From Gnetum montanum (lineage: Eukaryota > Streptophyta > Gnetopsida > Gnetales > Gnetaceae), in the NCBI GenBank assembly GCA_015680685.1, contig MNCI01005867.1:712813-776812 (forward strand): 64,000 bases of DNA, written 5' to 3'. Within the stretch, counting starts at the first letter, position 1. Each line of letters begins with the position of its first letter. The position numbers and the translations under genes are program-made. The notes under the pieces were generated by a model. It saw only the letters and a list, made by a program, of their open reading frames with translations, made no database searches and was not told the DNA's origin. Below are positions 44,560-55,960 of the stretch, piece by piece.

Positions 44560-47322
44560 ATGGTCCCGAAACGTGGACAGTAGCAGGGTCCTACCCAAGG
44601 TGGAACCAAACGAACTCAGAGAGGTGGAAGAAAAGGTCCTGCTGAACAACAAGAAGAATAGGAGAAGCAATCATTTAGCATTCACCAAGATGAACCTCCT
44701 ACTGGATGGTCCGGGCAGGCAGAAGGAGGAGCTGCTACTACGCCTGAATCGGGACAACAACTCACGTTGCCCTAAGAGTGTGTTCAGGCTATCCATGAGA
44801 AGTCCACATTCACTGCGGTGATTATGAAGTTAAACTTTGAATCATTTGCAGAGTTCACTCCTGAGGCTATTAGGGATCACCTCAAAGGGTCTCCCTTTTG
44901 GCCTATCCTCTCTGAAAGCAGTCCCTGGTACCTAGGAGAAACGTACCAGTTTTGGCACAATAGGAAGCAGGGCACCATAGTTAATATTTGTGGTGTGACA
45001 GTTGACTTCTCTACCTAGGAAATTTCAGAAGTGTTAAACCTTCCGAACTCAGGGCCCCAAGTTGGTCGGTTATCTACCCGTTCAGACCCTGATGTGCAAA
45101 AGGATTGGTTAGAGAAGGCTTATGGGAGAGACAAAGCATTTGGTGAATTGACGATGGAAGAGAGAGTTTATTTCAAAATCGGAACATATCACCTCTTCCC
45201 CACAAAGGGCCTCAAAAGAATATCAACGTATGTGGTTAGAGGATGTGCAGTGCTGATGGGAAAGGTTAATGCTAACCTACCCCATCTATATTTGACGGAG
45301 ATCCTGAGGTGGTTTGAGGAATGAAAGACAGGGAAGATGGCATTGCCTTTCCTTGTCTTATCAGAAATCTTTACCTACGTGCTGGTATCTGGAGATACAC
45401 CAATGACGTTCTCCGGAAAGCCAAGACTGCTTCATATGCTGAATTACTAAAGGTGCCAGCTCCAAGAAAAAGCACTGGTGAAGAGCTAGGACTAGAACAA
45501 GAAGAAGAATAGATGGTTGGACCCAGTCAACCTCCAGCCACGGGTCCTAGCCAAAAATAAGAAGCAGGACCTGGCATAGGCTAGGATCAGCCGCCATCAC
45601 CGCAAGACTACAGATCATCGATGAGCCATCTTAGGGCCATCGCTGAGACTATTAGTTGGGGAAGTCGTGATGACACAAACCTCTTCCACATCATCGATGA
45701 TGCCAGGAAGCCTACTATTTTGTTAGATTTCACAAGGGGTGAAGTCTCTATTCAAACAGGAGGAGGGGATAGTAGATGTTCATAACAGATCTCAAGAAAC
45801 GCAACATTTTTTCAGGTGCAGTTAGAGACTAGTGAAGGGGCTACTATGGTGGTCATGCAACACCAGAATGCCGTGAGAGCTGCAAAAGTGGTCGCAGACC
45901 ACATCAAAGAATCTTTTAATGTACCTGTTGTGCCACTGGTAGATCTCTCAGGAGCACGGGATGCTCAAACTCTGGCTGAAACCTCAATGACTCCTGCGGA
46001 ACATGAGGATGTACTTGACAGATTACTTCAAATAGGGCAAGTAATGACGTCCCTGTTTGACATCCCTTAGGATGTCACAAAAATTCAATCAGACCTCATT
46101 TCCACAAAGGGAAAGGTGGTCATATTTGAAGTAAGGGCCGAGCATGCTGAAGCTGAAGTGTAGAAACTACAAGAGCAGCTTGTGGCCTTACAAGCAGCAC
46201 AACAGGATCCTCTACAATTTGTTCCCGTAGACCAGCTAGAAAATTTTAGAATGGAGCAGCTAAAAAAATTAATAGTAGAGAATAAAAGGATGGAAGAAGA
46301 AAAGGAGATAGCTATTTGGGATGGCTCCGCATCACAAGTGTAAACCTATGTGCATCTTAAGGCACTCAAGGCCTTAGAAGAAGAAAACAAGCAGTTGGTT
46401 GCAGACAATCTTTGGTTGGCCATTGTAGAGAAACAAAAGAACGTTCTTGATGAACACTTTCATCAACCATGAGAAAAATTCATTTGAGTCAACCGAGATG
46501 TAAGCTATTTAGCTAGAGAAAATTGAACCCTCTCAATGGAGGAGGTACGCGCTATTCACCAAAAGTCAGCAGTTGAGATAAGCGCGTGGCAGAATGAGGC
46601 TAAATGACACGAGAAGCTAAAGGAGCACTTCTGGGATCAGGTGGGGATGTATAAAAAAATCCTGGAGAAGGAGATCCATATGGCCAAGGCTTAAATCAAC
46701 ACTATCAGTGCTCAACACACTAATTGGAGGGCCATATTAGACACTTACGCCTTCTCCCACCAAGCGGAAGTTAAGAACCGGGACCTGCAGATCCAAGACT
46801 TGATAGAATACATGGAGTTGGAAAACCTTAGATATGCCAACCTTGCCATGTTAACAGCAGGGTGCCCAAGGTTAGAGCTCGAGCAGCAGGTGGCTTCCAC
46901 CCACCTCAAATATGAAGCAGAATTTGCAGAGTGTAAGAAGCTAATTGAGAAACTAGATGTCGCAAATTTTGAACTTGAGGTGGTAAAGCAAGCTACCAAG
47001 GACAGAAAGATATTACAATTGACTTGGCTCGACGGCTAATAGATCTTTATGAATACAAAGACAAAGCCAGAGCCTATGAAGAGGAATGACGGGTGTGCGC
47101 GGCATGGTATGTCAAAGCCAACTAGATGTTCCCGCAACTACCTGTCCATGGGAGGTGCTGACTCCATCAAACATAGGAACACTAGCATGGACGGCACATG
47201 ATCCTTGGACCGAAGAGGAGAAGCTCCAAGCCATACTTCAACGCCATCAAGCTTCAAAGCTTGGAGCACATGACAAAGGGAAAGCGCCTATGGAGGAGCC
47301 ACCGCCACTAGGAACTACATGA
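44560..47322 (+). pseudogene. Element E 3' ORF: unknown helical protein (~920 codons)
   Basis: Starts MVPKRGQ at 44560 directly after TTGCAG and ends at TGA 47320-47322, the same length as in D and F. Stops at 44581 and 45016 and frameshifts near 45345 and 47000-47080 inactivate it. The globular segment is clearer than in D: FTPEAIRDHLKGSPFWPILS, NICGVTVDFS, then MEERVYFKIGTYHLFPTKGL, then VNANLPHLYLTEILRWFEE. The C-terminal half is Glu/Leu-rich and coiled-coil-like (46130-47040). No transmembrane segment or known catalytic motif is seen. Conservation of length and segments in three diverged copies argues that it was once a real protein of this family. Confidence 0.68.
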
Positions 47323-47414
47323 GTTCCAAATTTTTGTAGTTGTAGCATATTTTATGTGTTGTGTTTTCTTCCCACACTGAGGAATCACTGTAACTCGAGG
47401 ACGAGTTTTTATTC

Positions 47415-48199
47415 AGTCATGGGGATATGATGGGATGCGATATCGCATGGGACGCGATATCGTAGTCCGTCGCAATGTCTATAAATAAGAAGCAGCTCTT
47501 CCTTGTTTATCATCGTAGAGTAGAAGTAGCGAAGCTCTGGCAATTTGATACCTCCAGAGATAGATTATTTTTCCCCATGTCTACCCGCAGTGTGCTGAAT
47601 GTAGTTGTACGACATTCTTTATTCGAGTGTGACGTACTTGGACGCGCACATGACCGAGAATAAATTACTTCATCATTGCAGCATTCACTTTGTTATTTAT
47701 TTGTTTATTTAATTTTCATTTACTGCTTTGTCTCTCACCTTTAAACTCCTAGTAACGCGGAATGAGTACGACTTGATTATGAGCATTTAAGTGTGACTAC
47801 TTGGTAACCTAGTGGCATACCTAGGATTTGCGCTTGGTAATCCTAGTGGTAGTTGTGCACGAAGTCCAAGATGTGTACGGATGATCAAGGAATGGATGCT
47901 CATCGCACTTAAGGCTAGATTAGATTTTCTTACCCTTTCTCCCCTAGCTTAGCTTAGTTAAGATTACTTTTCATTACCATCAGGAGTAGCGGTTAGATTA
48001 GGAACACATCATATGCCTCACTCTAGACTAAACCATACGTGACAACTATAATAATAGTCCAGGTGGGAAGACAACGAACTGTGACCTAAGGTTAACGATC
48101 TAGGTGCCACAAGTAGTCCATCTACGGAGTTCGACCGGATCGCGTGTGAAAACGCTCGTATTCGTATGGTTGAGTGTAGGGGTACCTCACCACTAATCA
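47415..48199 (+). repeat. Polypurine tract and 3' LTR of element E
   Basis: Tract CAGTCATGGGGATA at 47414-47427, then a 772-bp LTR from TGATGGGATGCG (47428) to CACTAATCA (48199). Only two GATATCGC units precede its TATA box (TATAAATAAG near 47480), against eight or more in the 5' LTR. Confidence 0.9.
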
Positions 48200-48303
48200 G
48201 CTGAAAAACACATATTTTGTGGGAAAAAGCTCAAGATAGATAAAGCTTAATTAGAAGTGTGCATCTCTTGAAGGCTAGTTGGATTTGTGTTCAAGGGGCA
48301 GTT
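48200..48303 (+). pseudogene. Copia RNase H tail and polypurine tract
   Basis: Continues the Copia frame from 31200 with an AEKHIFCGKKLKIDKA-like tail ending in a stop, then non-coding sequence and the tract AAGGGGCAGTT (48293-48303) directly before the LTR TGTTGGAAAAG. Confidence 0.75.
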
Positions 48304-48958
48304 TGTTGGAAAAGTGAAGACAAATACGTTACTATTATTTTTTGTATTTTCTCATATGTTTTTTAAAAGGATGTTGCATTAAAAAAAGGGGGGTCACTTT
48401 GTAAAGTGATGTTTATGCGGGGATGTGTTTTATCCCACATGAGTTAGGATTAGGATTTGGTCCTAATGTTTCCTTATAAATAGAAGGCTAGGGATAGCTT
48501 TTAGGGGTGTGTTTTTTTGACATGAAAGCATTGTATCAAGGTTTTACCTTGGATGAGTCCTTTTGATGTTGATTTGAGATATTTTGGAGTAACAATTGGG
48601 TGTTTGGAAAAGCTATAAGGACATCTTGTATCCTTAAGATTTGAGTAAAATAGAAGGCAGATTAGCATTGTCATGGAGGTAGGGTTAAAAAGGGCTTGAA
48701 CCATATAAATCTCTATGTTCTTATGTTATTTTCTTTCACTGTTTTCAATTTGTTGTTACAATGAACGTTTGTTGGAGTTTACAAAATTTTTATAGTGATT
48801 TATAGCATTTATTTGATCTACTACATCATGTTATCTTCTACCTTTAATGTTTTATTCAGAGCTGTAGCGTTCTAATAATTTCTCCATAGCTTCTCTTGCG
48901 TGTTTTTGGATCTGAACTGCTAATTGTTTTATTGAAACTTTTGCTTCCGATCATAAGA
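48304..48958 (+). repeat. Copia 3' LTR
   Basis: 655 bp from TGTTGGAAAAG to CATAAGA (an ACA end is expected; the last bases look mutated). Its first 245 bp match 12469-12713, including the TATA box CCTTATAAATAGAAGG. The target duplicate AAAGG follows at 48959-48963. Confidence 0.82.
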
Positions 48959-48963
48959 AAAGG

Positions 48964-51900
48964 GACTCATTGATTGCTCTTAGAATAACCTCACTACTAT
49001 CATTGGATTATCCTTGTGATCCCAAATAAGTCATTCATGGCCAGGTCTTGGTAATAGCCTCACTACTAACATTCTCAATAGGTGAGGCACACGTATCATT
49101 AGAAGGATAGGTCTTGACTATGCCTCATTGTAACTCCACTAGACTTAACTATTTAATGCTATGGTCTTGGCTAAATCGATGGCCTCACATGAACTTACAA
49201 ATCAAAATCCAAGGTAGGAAATGGATTCCACTAAAGAACACTCCACTAATGCTTATAGGTGGAGGCATCTAAAAGATTTGCAGTTCTCACTACCAATTGA
49301 GTAAAACTAATCACAAAAATATTATTATTTTATTCCAAAAATCCAAAAGATGTCCAAGATGGCCAAAATTCATAAAAGTTCAAATTCCACAAAATTCTCA
49401 CAAAATCATGTTTATGTCATGTACTAAACCAAAAACCATGTTTTTAAGGAGAAGAATGGAATAAACTAGACTCAAATTAGCTTCAAAACAAAGAAGAAAG
49501 GGTAAAAACTTCTTTTAAGAAAAATGTGATAGAACGTGGTTTTGCAAAAACAATGATTGCAAAAAAATAGGTGTTAGAAAAAAAGCAACCAAGATGTGGT
49601 GGGAAGAAAAAACACAATGCAAATGATGGTTAAGAATAAAAATAAAAATTACATAACATTTATGTTATGTGCATAATACATGTTTGCTTAAAGCTATTTT
49701 TACGTGAACATGCTTTTTTTTTACCATTGTTGACTTTTCCATTTTCATTTTTTAATTTTAATTTTAAATATTTGCATTTTCATAAGATTTTTTATAATTT
49801 TTCTTCTCTAATTATGACCCTTACACTCAAACAATTTTAATACTCTAATTAAATTCTATTTGAACCTATGGGATCCTTGTTAAGTGCTCTATCTAATCAT
49901 ATGCTGGAATTTTATCTAGATGTTACGTATCATAGTCGTCCAATTCAAATTCCAAACCTTTATAGCATCTTAAGCAAACTAGAAAATGTGATAGGCTAAA
50001 AATCATAACTCTGATTCTGGTAAACCAAGAGTCAAAATCCATTTTTTCAATCATTTTAGATAGATTGGTAAGGTCAGATTCTAGGTAGGACATCGTGCTA
50101 AGGTACTTCCTTAACAAAGCTAGTTTATGCAATATTTAATTATAATTAAAAATAATCTCTAAATCCTAGTTTAATAACAAAAAGTAGCAAGGGATAAAAT
50201 TTGGGTAGGATGAAGATTTAAAATTAATCCATGAATAGAGTATTGTAAAATCACATATACATAATAAAAGTAAAAAAATGCATAATTAAATGTGCATAAC
50301 ATTGAATATACATAACCACATGTATATAAAGAATAAAATATGCATAGCCAAATACTTGTAAAGGCATAATAACTACCTTATGCAATCCCAAGGCCTTTGT
50401 AATGACCTCCACCGAGTAGAAAACAATAATATCCTTGATCTTCACTATAGCGTCTCCTTAGCAATTATTTTAGAATAGGTGTGTCTTATCAAGATAACAT
50501 TATCCACCGGTAGAAATTGTGCACCAAAGCGGGAAATTCTACAACTACACCTTATCCTCTTAGAGTGCGAATTGCAAAAACAACTCAAAGTTGGATTCTT
50601 GAAGAATTGAACTTTAGATCTTCTTACATCTAATCTTTTCTAGGTAAACCTTTATGAGCTTGACTACCTAAACTACCATGTCTTTGTAGTGAGAATTTGA
50701 TGGATAAATTCCACCTTGGATTCTTCTTTGAGAAAGCCAATTAGATGTGTGACCTTGACTTCTTGTTGTTGCTATTCTCATCCATCCATTAGGTGCTTTT
50801 CCAATATTTGTGAAGGTTCCCCTACTTGCATTCCTCATTTTGACACCATTTACAATTATATGAATAATCATTGATTACCCTTTGCTAGCTTTAGTATAAA
50901 AGTTAATATCCTTGATCATCCTTTGGTGAGCTTATTTTGTGCAAAATGTAATGTTATAACTCCTAAGTGATTGCAGTTTATGATTTTGAGGTCCTAAGAT
51001 AGTTAATCATTGTTAATTTTTATCAATTTCAATCCATTATTATGTTTAGCTACATTTTGGCAATTAGACTATGGAATTTTGAAAATGTTTCAAAATTCAC
51101 AATCTAGTGGTTCCCACAACATAGAGCTTTACACTAGAAGCTCATAGAATTTGAAATAGTATAATTTAGGTACATGGATCAATAGATATCACATTTAGAG
51201 GGCTCTAGGTTCTCAAAATGGCAAAATCTCCCTTTGTGTTTGATCAAAAATGGAAAAAATGGCTTAGTATGATGCATATATATATTATTTTTCTATTGTG
51301 TCAACACTAATGGGTCAAGGCAATAGTGTTAAAGAAACTAAGTTGCAAATTTTTTTTCTTATTTTCTAGTTAAATTTTGATGAATTGTAAAGGAATATAG
51401 AAGTTCCAATAAAAGCTAGAAAAAGGATGTAGAAATGGAAACAACATTGATGAGGCTTAGTTGAAGGTTAGCAAGTTTTTAAAATCATAAATGATGTGGA
51501 TTATTGGCTTTTTAGGATAGAAGACAATAATTTTTTATTTTTATTATACAATAAGAGTTTATTTTAATAAAATATAGAAAATTTCCATATTAATTGTTAG
51601 TTGTAATGTTATTTTGGCCCCAATCCACACACACCCACACCCACACATATATATAATTTTTAAGGTTTTTTTTATTATTAGGGCTATATTGTATTATTTT
51701 TAGTAAAATTTGCCCCAGTTATCACATATATATATCCAAGGCATCTCTTGGAAATTTGTATCATAGAGTCATCAATATAATTTCAACAAGAATTTGACTA
51801 TTTCATTATTAATTCATTGATCTTTCATCAATTCATCAACGTCATTATTTACTCAATCTTGGAAGTTGAATAATCAAAGTTGGGAATATTGGCTATTTTA

Positions 51901-52490
51901 ATCATATCTTAGTTATTTCACAATATTTTTCAATGATTCTAGTTTTATTAGAAAGCTAGAATAGGTGGCTATGTGTAGCTAAAATTTCAATTCAATATTT
52001 ATTTTAGTTTAAGAAAAATTAGCTCTATAATCGAGTAATTTTTTTGAATCTTGAATTTGTACTAGAATGAATGATGGTCAATTCTTAGATTATCTATTCC
52101 TCATCACAAAATAATTTGATGAGATATTAGACTTATTTGAAAGCTACTATCTATGGAAAGGTTTAATTGAAATTTTAGTATTAGAAACTTAACAACTTTT
52201 TATTTATCATCTCTCAAATTTTCATTACTAGAATTGCTATGATTTTTGATAGACTGGAAAGAACATAACATAACCTCAACTTCTAGATATCTTTTTTAGC
52301 ACTTCTATTTTCTAAATTGTATAAAAATTTCTAAGCTTTTTTTAAAAATACAAATTTTATTAGCTCAGTCTTTGTGGAGTCAAGATAACCAAGTAATTCT
52401 TTTGCTACCTAAAATTCCTTGGTGGATAGGGTTGATAGAAGATGTTCATAAGAAGATGATTTGAAATGGTTAATGCATTTGAACTTGGAG
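48964..52490. other. Non-coding DNA right of the Copia element
   Basis: The first ~250 bp continue the irregular repeat seen at 12187-12460 (for example AGAATAACCTCACTACTATC). Beyond that it is AT-rich with no recognisable gene; an AC/AT microsatellite lies at 51625-51655. Short ORFs show no motif. Confidence 0.5.
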
Positions 52491-54900
52491 TTTCATGTTA
52501 ATATTTTGGGTATGTGGATATGATGTAAAGGCTACATGTCCAAAATTTATACTAGTGGCTCCTCCCCAAAGAAAGATCTAGCTCTTAATACCCTTGTATA
52601 ACCATTCCATAATGTGTTTGTAGCCACATTAAACATTGCATATGAATCTAATCAATAGGCCACATCCACACAACTATTATCTTTGGAATCCTACACTATA
52701 CTAAAGAAAACCATTAGTGAAAATATTTCATGTGGTAATGAGGCGAATAATGTAATAAGAAGGGATTACAAAGATAGGGACATGAGATTCTTTACCATGT
52801 TTGCAATAGGTTCTTTTGTTGAATGTGATTAAAATGACCATTATGCCTATCCATCTAGATTTCAAACTAAGTTCATTTCTTTACTAGTGATATCAAATTA
52901 CCTCATCCCTAATCAACAACCATGTGAAAATACCACTACTTGTGAAAAAAATAATGAAGTAAATTTTGATTAATTAAAATTTTAGAAAACTTAGATCCTA
53001 GTTAGAGGGATGCCTTGAGGCATGAGTAGCATATCTTTCAAGTCCCATAGCTAATGTTAATCCCATTAGAGGAGTACCTTTAAGCATGGGTGACATGTCT
53101 TTCCAATGACATAATGAGACTAGTCTAAGAGATCTTTGAAGTTCCTAGAAATAGTCTACCTTTAGGCATGGATAACATGTCTTTCCCATGGTATCTAATG
53201 AATCATTTTTCTTTATAAATTAATTAATTGATGACTATGCTTTTCTTATTGGAGAACTACCTCAGGCATGTTTCCAATGGTACCACATAAATCATTTTTC
53301 TTTGTGAATTAATTATATGAAAACCATGCTTTCATTACTAGAGGACTACCTTTAGGTATGGGTAATATGTCTTTTCAGTGACATAGTAAGGTAATACTTA
53401 TTTTAGTTAATGATTCCATCAAAATTAAAACATGAGTAATGACATAAATACATGAAGTATTAACACCCATACAAGTAGTGTAAAGAATTAGCAAATCCCC
53501 TTAATGTCATGCCCTTTTCCATTTCCTCCTGGTACTTTCCACTTTTTTCAAGACATGAAGATCATGAGTTAGTTTTAGTTTTTGATGTGAGAAGAACCAT
53601 ACTACTTTCAAGGTGAAGATCTCTTATTAATGGAAACTAGAGGGATGGTGATGAGACGTAGATTGCACAAGCCGCGATATCGCGACCGACGCGATATTGC
53701 ATCCCCTACGATATCGCGTATGCGATATCGCGGTCCGCCGCCATATCTATAAATAAGAGGCGGCACTCCCCTCATTTCTCATCCTAGGCATAAAGTAGCG
53801 AAGCTCTAGCGGATTGATCACCCCAAAGATAGAATATTTTCCATGTGCCCACAGTAGGAGTCCCCCAAGTGAACGGTTCTTTATTCGAGTAGCTTTGTAC
53901 CTGAACGCAAGCTGTGTATGGCAATAATGACGAGCTTTGTGGATAAACCTTGCAGTGCATGGATAGGTTTAATTAATGTTATTTACTACTTTCCTAGTAA
54001 CGCGGCATGAGTACGACTTGGTTACGAGCGTTGACGAATGTGTACGGCTAGCCAAGGAATCGGCTACTCATCGCGATTAGTTTCTCTCAGCCTTTCCTCC
54101 TAGAACATGAGACAAGTACGACTTGATTACGAGCATCTACGGATGTGTACGACTAGTCAAGGAATCGGCTACTTGTCACACATAGGTTAGTTAAGTGCCT
54201 CAGTACGACCGCTTCGAGCACGTGCGTTACGTGTGGTGATCCCAGTAACGATTAGCGTTTGGTAGCCACAATTGAACAGTTAAGGGTGTGTACGGTAAGT
54301 GGGAATGGATGCTGACGCTAGGACTTAGTGCTGTAGTTAGAGTTAGTTAGTTTCTCAGCCCTTCACCCTCATAGCTTAGGAGATAAACCAAAAAAATACC
54401 AAAAAAATCATATACCTCAGACTTGCTTAACCATACACCGTGACACATACAAGCAAGCCTGGGAAGACAATGAATGATTAACCCCAAGTGTTTCTTGTGG
54501 AGTTAAGGCATTTAGTCTACGGAGTTTGACTGGATCGCGCATACACGCTCATATTTGTATGGTTGAGTGTAGGGGTACCTCGCCACTCATCAGATGGGTA
54601 ACATGGCCTCACTGCATTACATAATTTACTACCTAATCATTTTGATAGCATAGGACACTTGGAATAGTTGGACTATACATAATTGACAATCCTTATTAAG
54701 ATAATTAGAAAATCAAAAAAAAGGATTGAAATATAAAATAACTCAAAGAAAGAAAAATTATAAAGGAAAATAGAAAATTACAAGAAATAAAAACATATGA
54801 AGAATTGAGAAAATGAAAAGAAATTGTAAAACAAAAAGATAAAAGACAAGCCCTTACAGGGTATCAAATTGAATGAGTATCTCCCCCAAGACTAGGTTTC
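52491..54900 (-). other. Element H 3' non-coding region, interrupted by a solo LTR
   Basis: Minus-strand relatives of the A/C/G 3' UTR: the stem-loop block (52547-52603; arms TTATACAAG/CTAGTATAA, 8 of 9 paired), GCCTTGAGGCATGAGTAGCAT-like steps repeated at 53010-53370, and a polypurine-like motif at 54882-54896. No 3' LTR or 3' polypurine tract could be found below 52490. Confidence 0.6.
53649..54592 (+). mobile_element. Solo LTR with target duplication GATGG
   Basis: A 944-bp LTR (TGATGAGACG to CACTCATCA) flanked by GATGG at 53644-53648 and 54593-54597, with no internal sequence. U3 palindromes at 53680-53735, TATA box TATAAATAAGAGG near 53747, AATAATGACGAG in R. The duplicated GTACGACTTG..TACGAGC segment (54011-54040 and 54118-54145) adds length. 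Formed by recombination between the two LTRs of a complete element. Confidence 0.93.
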
Positions 54901-54929
54901 AAGATGAAAATACAAAAAATAGAGACCTT

Positions 54930-55960
54930 GGCCATTGGTTGAGGTATTATTAGAATTTTTACTTGCTAGGTAATTTTTAAATGGTTTATCCTATTGTATG
55001 TTGAACAATAGTAGCTTGTCAGGGTAATTAGGATGGTAAATTTTTATGACACTTGAATGGAAAGTAGAGTTAATAATGTAGGATCCTTTTCACAATGTTT
55101 GAAATTTTATTCATTAAGGTATATGTGTGGGATTTCAGTAAAGGACCTTATCTCTTGGTTGAAAATCCACTTTTCATATTCTAGTGTTATGACATTATTT
55201 AATAAATTTCTTGTGTACATGGTTCATCATAATGACTACTTGTCTATTTTTTTCTAGTGTGTTAAGGTTCATGAGACATTCTTTTTTGTGCTAAATTGGT
55301 GTTGAGGTCAAGCTCATAGGCTGTGTTGAATGTACGTAAATTTTTTTACATGGAAATTTTTGGTAGCTTCCTATTTGTAACCTCAGCTTGATTATTTGTT
55401 CAGGGGTGATAGAGTGTTTTTAGTTTATGTTTTACCCTCAAGCATCTTATAAGTTTCTTGAAACTAACACATGTGAAATAAGTTTCATTATAAAAAGATA
55501 AGTGCCCTAGGCATCCCAAACCTATTTACTAGACTTAGAAAAATGTGATTGCGATCATGGATGTACAATCTATTATTGCTACAGTCTCTACCCACTTTGT
55601 GTAAGAATCCATTGCAATGATGATGTGGGATTTTTTATTAAACATGTGTGTGATGGAACTCATGAACTTGATTCCCTAAAGATAGAAAGGTTCTAATAAT
55701 TGGATTCATTGTTGAGGATCCTCCAACCTAGTAATCATTCCTCAATCTCTTTGGATTACTCATAGGAGTTGGTAAAGCAATATGCATCCTTGAAGATAGT
55801 GGGCCAAAATTATTCTTATTCCTACAAAATTAAGATAAGTGAAGCCATAAATGGTCTTTAACTTTATGTAACCTTTGCTTCACTAATAGTAATGACATGA
55901 TGGGGCATAAGTCTCTAATTGAATGTGGACTTAACCCTACTGAACATGAATTAGGGCCAA
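54930..55960 (-). pseudogene. Element H integrase relic
   Basis: Minus strand, heavily mutated. The C-terminal part near 55165-54970 matches G (DKVLYWNPTHIP, then a GSYII-like segment), the core near 55690-55330 has HIIIAMDSYTKWVETVAIIDCTS and YHP.TNNQAEVTN, the latter retaining the catalytic-Glu region that G lost. The zinc region may lie at 55900-55760. RT and RNase H are not recognisable upstream. Too many stops for function. Confidence 0.7.

Larger units (their letters stand above)
31201..48199 (+). mobile_element. Element E: sister of D, carrying element G inside
   Basis: LTRs at 31201-32098 and 47428-48199 share variants not found in D (TCATCGTAGAGTAGAAGTAG), so they are a pair. Flanks GATGA (31196-31200) and GCTGA (48200-48204) agree at 4 of 5 positions and the Copia frame reads through once E is removed. 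E keeps gag and the 3' ORF; the spacer between them was hit by G at 35252 and then partly deleted (junction about 44130), which removed E's stem-loop and internal promoter. Confidence 0.85.
12469..48958 (+). mobile_element. Copia retrotransposon split by three nested Gypsy insertions
   Basis: LTR pieces starting TGTTGGAAAAG lie at 12469 and 48304 and are flanked by the same 5-bp sequence AAAGG (12464-12468 and 48959-48963). Between them, in one orientation and in the order of a Copia pol gene, lie the end of integrase (12714-12956), the integrase-RT linker (20718-21252), RT and RNase H (29957-31200), and the RNase H tail with polypurine tract (48200-48303). The gaps are exactly elements C, D and E, each with its own target duplication. 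It is the oldest element of the nest. Gag, protease and the N-terminal part of integrase are deleted. Confidence 0.85.
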
